Shown one piece after another: positions 6,376-12,118 of a DNA stretch of 12,118 nt. The notes under the pieces were generated by a model. That model was not told the origin of the DNA and ran no database searches. It saw only the letters and a program-made list of their open reading frames with translations. Origin of the DNA: Candidatus Omnitrophota bacterium (GTDB lineage: Bacteria > Omnitrophota > Gorgyraeia > Gygaellales > Profunditerraquicolaceae). Positions within the stretch are counted from its first letter, which is position 1. Each line of letters opens with the position of its first letter. Position numbers and translations under genes: made by a program. The stretch lies in contig CAIRWO010000105.1 in assembly GCA_903882345.1 (NCBI GenBank), positions 1-12,118 of the forward strand, in the 5' to 3' direction.

Positions 6376-7038
6376 CTAACCGATCATTAACCCTTCAACG
6401 CGGATTTGGACGCCATGCCTGCTTTTATTAATAAAATTTACCAGCCCGCTATGGCGCCACTGGAGCATACAGCGGTGCGGCAAAAACCAATAGCGCATAC
6501 CTATTTTTAATTCCTTATTCGCCGCCTGCACAATCCCCTCATATGCCTCTGCGGAATAATAACCGATATCCTTATGCTCACCCGTACGGGAATTTAAGGG
6601 GCCGGTTACACACCAGGCCATTACGCCGTTGACTTGATCAACATTCATTACTACCCCGCAATGGGTGACCGGGCAGCCGCATGACATACCCATAGGCCGG
6701 CCGATGATTATATCTCCTATCTTTATCTCCAATTCTTTTGTCCTGGCAGGATTATGCGGGAGGATCGTTTCCCGCGGCCCGGGTTCATCCGGAAAGGGAT
6801 CCAATATAAAATCATATTCGCGGCCGAGGGAATCTTTCCATGATCTGGCTTGATCCTTTAGCGGTTCCGCTCCGGCGATATTGATTTTTTTGCTGCCTAG
6901 ATGTATGCACTTGTCTATTTCTTGTGGATTTTTCAAGACAACCCGGACAAACTGCGCGCATGATTTTTGGCCGCACAAACCGCAATCCAGGCCCGGCAGT
7001 TGCTCCAATGTTTCTTTTAAATCACCCGCCTCATCCAT
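6376..7038 (-). CDS. Soluble 4Fe-4S protein with a cysteine-rich C-terminal domain
   Basis: This protein has 220 residues. Its N-terminus carries the PF04060-type Fe-S motif: Cys19, Cys22, Cys27 and Cys44, within LPGLDCGLCGQKSCAQF. The motif binds a [4Fe-4S] cluster in the corrinoid Fe-S protein AcsC and in RnfB. The rest is a domain I do not recognise, with a conserved-looking segment GRPMGMSCGCPVTHCGVVM (113-131: Cys120, Cys122, His126, Cys127) and later Cys143, His188 and Cys190. No membrane segment or signal peptide is seen. The frame is open back to 7137, but that part overlaps the GTPase gene; the ATG at 7038 has an AGGAGG site 9 bases upstream and is the real start. It is the last gene of its operon, 13 bases after the GTPase, and may be the electron donor or metal site that the ATPase and GTPase serve. 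Confidence 0.82.
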   Translation of the reverse strand: MDEAGDLKETLEQLPGLDCGLCGQKSCAQFVRVVLKNPQEIDKCIHLGSKKINIAGAEPLKDQARSWKDSLGREYDFILDPFPDEPGPRETILPHNPARTKELEIKIGDIIIGRPMGMSCGCPVTHCGVVMNVDQVNGVMAWCVTGPLNSRTGEHKDIGYYSAEAYEGIVQAANKELKIGMRYWFLPHRCMLQWRHSGLVNFINKSRHGVQIRVEGLMIG

Positions 7039-7047
7039 ACGATCGTT

Positions 7048-7053
7048 CCTCCT
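7048..7053 (-). promoter_or_regulatory. AGGAGG ribosome site deciding the Fe-S protein start
   Basis: A perfect AGGAGG on the minus strand overlaps the TAG stop of the GTPase gene and stands 9 bases before the ATG at 7038. It decides against the longer reading frame starting at 7137 and suggests coupled translation of the two genes. Confidence 0.8.
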
Positions 7054-7753
7054 ATTCGCCCCGGTAAAACATCTCGTTTTCCAGCGGACGGACAACTCCA
7101 AAATGCTGCTGCCATCCGATTTCTTTTTTCCCGACACAGACGGTGCAAGTGCCGACCGGCGGATTACCCCGCAGCGTTAAAGGATAACTTACCGCTGCTG
7201 AAGCATGTATTTTCTTCACAACCGCGTTGATCCCAATGCCATAAAGGGCATTGGTTTCACAGATAGCTATATCGCCTGCAGCACTCATAATACGGGCCCT
7301 GAATACCTCACGCTCTGCCTGAGAGATCAAGTCGATCTTCGTTACTACCACAACATCGGCGAGCGTAAGCATCGGCCCGATCTTTCTCGGCAGGTTCATT
7401 CCGCTCGTAGCTTCTAGGACAACAATGCCCAGGGACCCCACAATGTACGGAGAACAGCGCAGACACAATCCCGCCGTCTCAACAAAGAGAAAATCGGCCT
7501 TCTCTCTGCCTGCCCAATCAACGGCATCGCCCAAAACCATAACATTGCAATGGTCAGGGCAGAGCTCTCCTGAATAAACTTTTTTCACCGGGATACCGAA
7601 TTCCTTTTTGAATATCTCGTCTTCCACGGCATACTGCACATCTACTTTTAGATAAACAGGACGGAACCCGGAATGGATTATCCTTTTGATGATTTGTTTT
7701 AAGACTGTTGTCTTACCGGTTGTCGGAGGCCCCGCGCAAACAATGACCTTCAT
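7052..7753 (-). CDS. HypB/CobW-like metal-binding P-loop GTPase
   Basis: This 233-residue protein is a SIMIBI-class nucleotide hydrolase resembling HypB, which inserts nickel into hydrogenases. The P-loop is G-P-P-T-T-G-K-T (8-15). The Walker B-like stretch ADFLFVETAGLCLRC (86-100) aligns by eye with HypB's DILFIENVGNLVCP. VTKIDL (137-142) is the base-recognition motif, with threonine in place of the usual asparagine of NKxD. Three cysteine pairs could bind metal: CPDHC (65-69, at the place of the HypB CH site), CLRC (97-100) and CTVC (203-206). The last pair lies in a tail absent from typical HypB. The ATG directly follows the stop of the ABC gene and has an AGGAGGG ribosome site. No hydrogenase gene is present, so it probably serves another metalloenzyme or corrinoid protein, working with the adjoining ATPase and Fe-S protein. 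Confidence 0.82.
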   Translation of the reverse strand: MKVIVCAGPPTTGKTTVLKQIIKRIIHSGFRPVYLKVDVQYAVEDEIFKKEFGIPVKKVYSGELCPDHCNVMVLGDAVDWAGREKADFLFVETAGLCLRCSPYIVGSLGIVVLEATSGMNLPRKIGPMLTLADVVVVTKIDLISQAEREVFRARIMSAAGDIAICETNALYGIGINAVVKKIHASAAVSYPLTLRGNPPVGTCTVCVGKKEIGWQQHFGVVRPLENEMFYRGE

Positions 7754-8548
7754 TTAGCCCTCCTTAAACATATCTTCCTTAAACATATCTTCATTCAGGC
7801 GCTCGCCGCTGCGGATCAACTGCCGGAAATGCAAGATCAGATCGTCCAGTTTTTTAATCTGCTCGGCAACTTTCAGTTCACCGTCATGGGTATCTATAAC
7901 TTTTACCATTGCCCCGTTCTGCATTACTACGCGAAAATCGGATAACAACGCGATACGCGGGTCGTGTGTGACAAAAATGAAAATTTTTTCGTATTTTCTT
8001 AACAACTCAAGGGCCTTTGTCCGGTGGATCCCGGCATTCTCAATTTCATCCAAAAGGATAACCGGGGAATTACCGATGATCACCGCGTCGGCAATAAGCA
8101 AGGCACGGGTCTGTCCGCCTGATAACTCCGTCATTGCGTTCTTAGGATCGATCGGCTCGCCCGTCAATTGGTTGGAAAAATCGATGGTCTCTTCAACAGC
8201 CGATAGGATGTTATCCCGGCGCCGGATACCGGCGTGGATTTCCAAAAATTCATGGACCGGAAGGTCGGAAAGAAAATTTGTATGCTGTGTTATAAAAGCA
8301 ATCGGGTTCTTGGAGGGATCGTTCATAAATTCCTCGGGCGCAGGGGCGCCGTTAATAAGAACGCGGCGTTTCGTGGGGGTATCGCAATCGGCAAAAAGCG
8401 CTATATCATCAACCAGGGTGGTTTTTCCGGAGCCGGTAGGCCCGACAACGCTGATCACATCACCCATTCTAAGGGTGATCTCCCCAACCGGTTCGGGCTG
8501 GCCGTCCTTACCCACGCCGCCCAAAATACATAATTTATCAATATGCAT
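7754..8548 (-). CDS. Soluble ABC-type ATPase
   Basis: This 264-residue ABC nucleotide-binding protein has no membrane helices. Its motifs are Walker A GPTGSGKT (36-43), Q-loop Gln88 in FITQHT, signature LSGGQ (142-146), Walker B VILLDE (163-168) and H-loop His195 in VTHD. The D-loop reads ENAGIH instead of the common SALD form. No permease gene lies near it, so it is probably not a conventional transporter subunit; soluble ABC proteins of this sort can act in cofactor assembly or enzyme reactivation, as AtwA does for methyl-coenzyme M reductase. The ATG follows the sulfatase stop with no gap and has AAAGGAA about 7 bases upstream. The C-terminus ends in a duplicated EDMFK encoded by a 15-bp tandem repeat. 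The genes after it encode a metal GTPase and a 4Fe-4S protein. Confidence 0.85.
   Translation of the reverse strand: MHIDKLCILGGVGKDGQPEPVGEITLRMGDVISVVGPTGSGKTTLVDDIALFADCDTPTKRRVLINGAPAPEEFMNDPSKNPIAFITQHTNFLSDLPVHEFLEIHAGIRRRDNILSAVEETIDFSNQLTGEPIDPKNAMTELSGGQTRALLIADAVIIGNSPVILLDEIENAGIHRTKALELLRKYEKIFIFVTHDPRIALLSDFRVVMQNGAMVKVIDTHDGELKVAEQIKKLDDLILHFRQLIRSGERLNEDMFKEDMFKEG
7761..7790. repeat. Perfect 15-bp tandem duplication at the end of the ABC gene
   Basis: Two identical adjacent 15-bp copies (7761-7775 and 7776-7790) encode the repeated EDMFK at the C-terminus of the ABC protein and continue for two more matching bases. The reading frame is kept. The repeat ends just before the ribosome site of the GTPase gene. 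Perfect identity suggests a recent replication slippage event. Confidence 0.9.
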
Positions 8549-9958
8549 CTAATATTCCTTTATTTTAAGCACCTGTTTCAATATCTGCCGCGGATAATCC
8601 TCGCCATAGCCCATAGATGTTAACCAGACAAACAGCTTCTGCTCAAGTTCATAGGCGGTCCTTTTATCTTTATCAATAAGATTATTTAATTCATGGGGGT
8701 CATTGTTTAGATTATAAAGCTCCTTGATGCCCGTGTCCAGCGAATAAATAAACTTGAGGCCTTCGGGTGTCTGGATCGCCCTCTTATAGCTGTAAAAACG
8801 GTAATCTGTTTCGCTAAAAGCTGTTAACTCCATGCGCCTGCCCGTCATGCAAGGCAGAAGGCTGGTTCCCTGCATCTGTTTATTAACTTTATCCGAAGCT
8901 TTGATCCCGAGCAGATCCAAAAGCGTAGGCATTACGTCAATCGCCCTTACCTGGTCTTCAATGGCCAGGCCTGCCTTTGTATACGGCAGCCAAAAGATCA
9001 ACGGCACATGGATAAGTTCATCGTATAATGAAAATCCGTGGTCAAAATGTTTATGCTCATAAAATTCCGTACCGTGATCGGAAAAGAGAACGATAATTGT
9101 ATTCTTAAGCAGCCCCATATGCTCCAATTCATTTACAAACCCGGCAAAACGCGCATCGACATCCTTGATCTTTTCGTCATAAAGCGCCCTCCAGAAGCGC
9201 ACATCTTCCTCCGTCAGGCTGACAGGCCCTTTTTCTAAACCTTCCTCCCTGATAGCTGCTTCTTCTTCCTTGCCCCCTTTAAGCCTGCCGCTATAAGGAG
9301 GGTCTACAAACTCCCTGGTATAACCTCCCGGCGGGTCATACTGGCCATGAACATCATAACCGTGGAGGAATACAAAAAATTTGTTCTGGGAATTCTTTTT
9401 AAGCCACTCCAATGCCGCGGGTATGCTTTTATCCATACCGCCGAATTTCGGCCCCTCAAAATACGCATCAAAACCCTGCCCAAAGCCAAAGGCAGCCCCT
9501 ACACCGGCATCGCCCGTAAATCCGCCGGTTACATAACCGTTCTCTTTTAAAATTTCCGCTAAAGTAATAACTCCAGGAGAAAGTTTTTTAAGGTTTGACA
9601 GGGTCTTTTCTTCGTTGGTATAGGTTGAATATTTATTGATCAACTTATGCTGAGAAGGATAGAGCGATGTAAAGTAGCTCATTGTGGCAGGGACTGTCCA
9701 GCTGGCCTGGGATATCGCATGCTTAAACAAAAACCCTTCTCTGGCGAACCTATCGATAGTCGGGGTTGTTTTTCTAAAATATCCCAGACAGCCCGTGTGG
9801 GATGCCTGAAGGGCATCGAAAGAAATGAAGATAACATTGCATCCTGCATAATCTCCGGGCTTAACCTCCTTATTTTCCCCCGCGGCCCAAAGGAGACTAA
9901 TACAAATAGATAAGCTTAAAAATATACTAAGAAGAAAAACATTTTTTAACTTAATCAT
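8549..9958 (-). CDS. Exported sulfatase-fold hydrolase with threonine nucleophile
   Basis: This 469-residue protein of the alkaline phosphatase/sulfatase superfamily has an N-terminal signal sequence (Lys3, Lys5, hydrophobic 7-24, then AAG), so it acts outside the cytoplasm. Metal-site features are NVIFISFDALQ with Asp48, His204 in YDVHGQYDPP, and SDHGTEF with Asp294 and His295, followed by His302 to His307. Where sulfatases have C/S-x-P-x-R, this protein has T88-V-P-A-T in SWTVPATMSYFTSLYP. It therefore lacks the formylglycine precursor and may use Thr88, as phosphoethanolamine and lipoteichoic acid enzymes do. The ATG at 9958 is favoured over an in-frame start at 9985 because it begins the signal peptide directly and overlaps the methyltransferase stop by 8 bases. 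The substrate could be a sulfate, phosphate or phosphonate ester of an envelope molecule. Confidence 0.85.
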   Translation of the reverse strand: MIKLKNVFLLSIFLSLSICISLLWAAGENKEVKPGDYAGCNVIFISFDALQASHTGCLGYFRKTTPTIDRFAREGFLFKHAISQASWTVPATMSYFTSLYPSQHKLINKYSTYTNEEKTLSNLKKLSPGVITLAEILKENGYVTGGFTGDAGVGAAFGFGQGFDAYFEGPKFGGMDKSIPAALEWLKKNSQNKFFVFLHGYDVHGQYDPPGGYTREFVDPPYSGRLKGGKEEEAAIREEGLEKGPVSLTEEDVRFWRALYDEKIKDVDARFAGFVNELEHMGLLKNTIIVLFSDHGTEFYEHKHFDHGFSLYDELIHVPLIFWLPYTKAGLAIEDQVRAIDVMPTLLDLLGIKASDKVNKQMQGTSLLPCMTGRRMELTAFSETDYRFYSYKRAIQTPEGLKFIYSLDTGIKELYNLNNDPHELNNLIDKDKRTAYELEQKLFVWLTSMGYGEDYPRQILKQVLKIKEY

Positions 9959-10694
9959 ATGTCCCTTTCTTTCTTGCCCTGACAATAAGCATTTTCATTG
10001 AATCAAAAACATCCCCGTCCCTAAACTCGATCTTATGCAATTTTTTAAAAACCGGCGACGCGTTCTTATAAACTTCTTTGATTTTTTTTATTTGTTCTTC
10101 CTTTATGGCTGCATTGCCTATCCATTGATTTACCGACTCTTTTGTAATGTACCCGAAAAACTTAATGCCGGCAAAGGGGAGTTTTGCCAGCGCCCGCCTG
10201 AAATCCTGCTCTAGAAAAAAGTTTTTCCTGGCTGGATTACGCAGTTTTTGGATAAGAAATGTTTCGTCTTTATCCAACCTGCCATAAGCGGTTAAATGGC
10301 ACAATACCAGCCTTCCGCCGGGTTTCAAAACCCGGAAAATTTCAGATAATACAGCATCCACTTCCATAAATTGCATGCCTTGGCGGCAGACGCAGGCATC
10401 AAAGGTATTGCTCTTGAACGGTAAGCTTTCCGCCGGAGCCAAAAATATCTTGTCCACGCATCCTTTGGCCTGGCCGGACATCTCTCGACAAATATCAATA
10501 CCGACTATATATTTTACGCGGCCGAAAAATGCCTGCGCGATTTTACCCGTACCAATAGCAACATCTAAGACACTGGCTTTAGGACCGGCCTGAGCCAAGT
10601 CGCATATCTTGCGGATAAGTACTTTATCATCCACCCATTGGGAAGAACGATTATACTTACGCGCCCTTTTTGCAAAATGGTTAAGAGGGTTCAA
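9951..10694 (-). CDS. Class I SAM-dependent methyltransferase
   Basis: This 247-residue methyltransferase has the Rossmann motifs of the UbiE/type-11 group: motif I VLDVAIGTGK (42-51), the acidic Asp67 in VGIDI, LPFKSNTFDACVCRQGMQF (91-109) and RVLKPGGRLVLCHL (121-134). The C-terminal part is a helical cap whose substrate cannot be read. The start is a TTG at 10694, with AGGGAG 7 bases upstream inside the end of the radical SAM gene; there is no ATG nearby. It overlaps that gene by 14 bases and the sulfatase gene by 8, so all three are translated together. It may act on the same product as the radical SAM enzyme; a quinone-type substrate is possible but has no support from neighbours. Confidence 0.87.
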   Translation of the reverse strand: MNPLNHFAKRARKYNRSSQWVDDKVLIRKICDLAQAGPKASVLDVAIGTGKIAQAFFGRVKYIVGIDICREMSGQAKGCVDKIFLAPAESLPFKSNTFDACVCRQGMQFMEVDAVLSEIFRVLKPGGRLVLCHLTAYGRLDKDETFLIQKLRNPARKNFFLEQDFRRALAKLPFAGIKFFGYITKESVNQWIGNAAIKEEQIKKIKEVYKNASPVFKKLHKIEFRDGDVFDSMKMLIVRARKKGTYD

Positions 10695-12057
10695 AACAAT
10701 GCTCCCTTTCTTTGGTAATATCCCATACCTGATGGAAATAATGCCGCAGGGTCTCTTCGTTTAAGCCGGTAAGGTTGACGATTTCGTCGTCATAGTCGCT
10801 CACCTTTCTGCGGGAAAGCATCGTAAGAAACCCCACGATATCTTTTATCTTTCCGGATTCTACGGCATATTTGTATAAACTCGTCCCGGGAAAAGGAACC
10901 AGGTATTTTACCAGCGGCAGGAACCGGCTCTGCTTGATAAAATCAACCATTTTATGCAAGGATGCGTCCGTTTCACCATAAAGCCCAACGATAAAAAGGC
11001 CGCGCACAGACAGCCCCGCGTCAAACGCTGTCTGAACACCAAGATCAATATCCTTGATCAGGATATTCTTCCTGTTAGCATCCAGGACGTCCTGGTCGTA
11101 AGACTCGATGCCGAACCAGATCCCCTGGCATCCGGTTTCCTTCAATACGCCGGCAAGCTTTTTGCTTACCTTCTGCACGCGGGCAAAACAATGATAGCAC
11201 ACAGCGTATTTCTTTAAGATGCCGCATACCTTCATTGCGCGCTCTTCGATAACATTAAAGGTAAGGTCGTTCAGCCAGGCGTAATCAAAGTTAGTCGCTT
11301 TTTTTAAATAGGCAACTTCTTCTTCGAAGCGTTCTATGCTTTTTAAGCGTAACTTCGGTATAGTCTTAAAACAAAAAGAGCATTCCTGCGGGCATCCCCG
11401 CATCGAAGAAATCAATATCTGGCCGTTCTTAACGATACTTTCATAATTAGGCCAGATCGTATAATCCAATAAAGGTAGATTATCAAGGTTCTTGATTTGC
11501 GGCCTTGCCGGATTGACCTGCACGCTGCCGCCTTGTTTATAAGCCATGCCTTTTATGCCGTTAAAATCGATCTTGCCTGCCGCGAAATAATTATTTAAAA
11601 ACTCAATAAGCGTAAGTTCTGCCTCTCCTAATATGGCGCAATCCGCAGAAGTATGCTTAAGTATGATTTCCGGCAAAGACGTAACCAGCGGCCCGCCTAA
11701 AAATATTAATTTTTCGGGATATTGTTTTTTTATCAGCTGGGTAACCTTTTGGAGAAAAACAAAAGAATCGCAGTAAGTGGCTATACCTATGATATCCGCT
11801 TCTTTTAAATTATCCAGCACCAGCTGTTCAGGGTTATCTTTAAGCCGGCAATCAATGACTTTTAAGCGATAACCCATTTTTTTGACCAATGTCGCCATAT
11901 AGGTAAAACCTTCAAAAGGGCCGGTAACAAGAAATTCCCTGCCCGGAGTAGGAATTTGCGGAGACGGCGGAATTATGAGAACAACAGTCTCCTGCCTAGG
12001 GATAATCTCTTTTGCATAAGATATTGTTTTTAAAACATCTTCCTGGGAGTCTATCAT
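10681..12057 (-). CDS. B12-binding-domain radical SAM protein
   Basis: This 458-residue radical SAM enzyme has an N-terminal cobalamin-binding-type Rossmann domain, roughly residues 25-160, with the segment GGPLVTSLPEIILKHTSADC followed by LGEAELTL typical of the BchE/P-methylase class. The radical SAM core carries C222-x3-C226-x2-C229 in RGCPQECSFC, then GIWFGIES and GLFIVGLYGET in the usual places. The cobalamin ligand motif DxHxxG is absent, so cobalamin may bind base-off without histidine or not at all, as in many members. I choose the ATG at 12057 rather than the TTG at 12063 because it overlaps the upstream stop as TAATG and has AGGG 8 bases upstream. Relatives methylate unreactive carbons or rearrange ring systems; the substrate is unknown. 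It is followed by a methyltransferase and a sulfatase-fold hydrolase. Confidence 0.88.
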   Translation of the reverse strand: MIDSQEDVLKTISYAKEIIPRQETVVLIIPPSPQIPTPGREFLVTGPFEGFTYMATLVKKMGYRLKVIDCRLKDNPEQLVLDNLKEADIIGIATYCDSFVFLQKVTQLIKKQYPEKLIFLGGPLVTSLPEIILKHTSADCAILGEAELTLIEFLNNYFAAGKIDFNGIKGMAYKQGGSVQVNPARPQIKNLDNLPLLDYTIWPNYESIVKNGQILISSMRGCPQECSFCFKTIPKLRLKSIERFEEEVAYLKKATNFDYAWLNDLTFNVIEERAMKVCGILKKYAVCYHCFARVQKVSKKLAGVLKETGCQGIWFGIESYDQDVLDANRKNILIKDIDLGVQTAFDAGLSVRGLFIVGLYGETDASLHKMVDFIKQSRFLPLVKYLVPFPGTSLYKYAVESGKIKDIVGFLTMLSRRKVSDYDDEIVNLTGLNEETLRHYFHQVWDITKEREHCFEPS

Positions 12058-12118
12058 TACCAATACCCTGTTTTTTTGATCCTCTCCTGGGTTGCTTTGT
12101 CTATCTCAGGAGGAAAGG
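12057..12118 (-). CDS. 3' end of an upstream gene (partial)
   Basis: The minus strand is open from the window edge to a TAA at 12059-12057 and encodes 19 C-terminal residues, FPPEIDKATQERIKKTGYW. The charged, ordinary composition and the one-base TAATG overlap with the radical SAM start support a real gene ending here, in the same operon. The fragment is too short to identify the family. Confidence 0.6.
   Translation of the reverse strand, partial: FPPEIDKATQERIKKTGYW

Noticed and set aside
7039..7137. N-terminal extension of the Fe-S protein by 33 residues
   Set aside because: It overlaps the GTPase gene, has no ribosome site and adds residues without family character; the ATG at 7038 has AGGAGG.
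7968..8552. A 194-codon open frame on the plus strand across the ABC ATPase gene
   Set aside because: It is fully antisense to a gene with all ABC motifs, and its protein has no recognisable domain and a composition typical of a shadow frame.
9902..9904. Lipoprotein cysteine (Cys19) in the sulfatase signal sequence
   Set aside because: The preceding residues LSI do not fit a lipobox, and the hydrophobic stretch continues past the cysteine; an ordinary signal peptide or anchor is more likely.

Overview
All recognisable genes in this window lie on the minus strand, so transcription runs from high to low coordinates. The set suggests an anaerobic bacterium with moderate GC. It includes a B12-type radical SAM enzyme, a HypB-like metal GTPase, a soluble Fe-S protein of the kind linked to corrinoid or C1 metabolism, and a flavoredoxin-like protein. 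A little-studied anaerobic phylum (an Omnitrophota-like lineage is one guess) fits, but taxonomy cannot be fixed from this sequence.

Block 1 (12118 down to 6376) is a tightly packed operon that enters from outside the window. In order it holds the 3' end of an unknown gene, a radical SAM/B12-binding protein, a class I methyltransferase, an exported sulfatase-fold hydrolase, a soluble ABC ATPase, a HypB/CobW-like GTPase and a 4Fe-4S protein. Spacings are a 1-base overlap, a 14-base overlap, an 8-base overlap, 0, 0 and 13 bases. The last three genes look like a self-contained metallocofactor module (ATPase, metal GTPase, Fe-S protein) and are the best candidate for an undescribed system.

Block 2 (6332 down to 1254) starts at a near-consensus sigma-70 promoter. 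It carries a DUF47/PhoU-like protein and a PiT phosphate transporter, then thiM and thiE (thiazole salvage and thiamine phosphate synthesis). Two half-size EamA/DMT membrane proteins follow, and then a FemAB/GNAT-like acyltransferase. Junctions are mostly 1-7 bases, apart from 35 bases between pit and thiM, so one transcript is likely. It joins phosphate uptake, thiamine phosphate synthesis and what looks like an envelope or lipid-carrier modification set.

Block 3 (1186 down to 90) is a two-gene unit with its own strong promoter, whose spacer contains a perfect 13-bp palindrome. It encodes a flavin reductase/flavoredoxin and a DoxX membrane protein, which suggests a regulated redox or stress function.

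No tRNA, rRNA, insertion sequence, integrase or CRISPR array was seen. There is no gene-free stretch over 300 bases. The longest gaps (1133-1253 and 6246-6375) hold the two promoters, and bases 1-79 hold nothing I can name.
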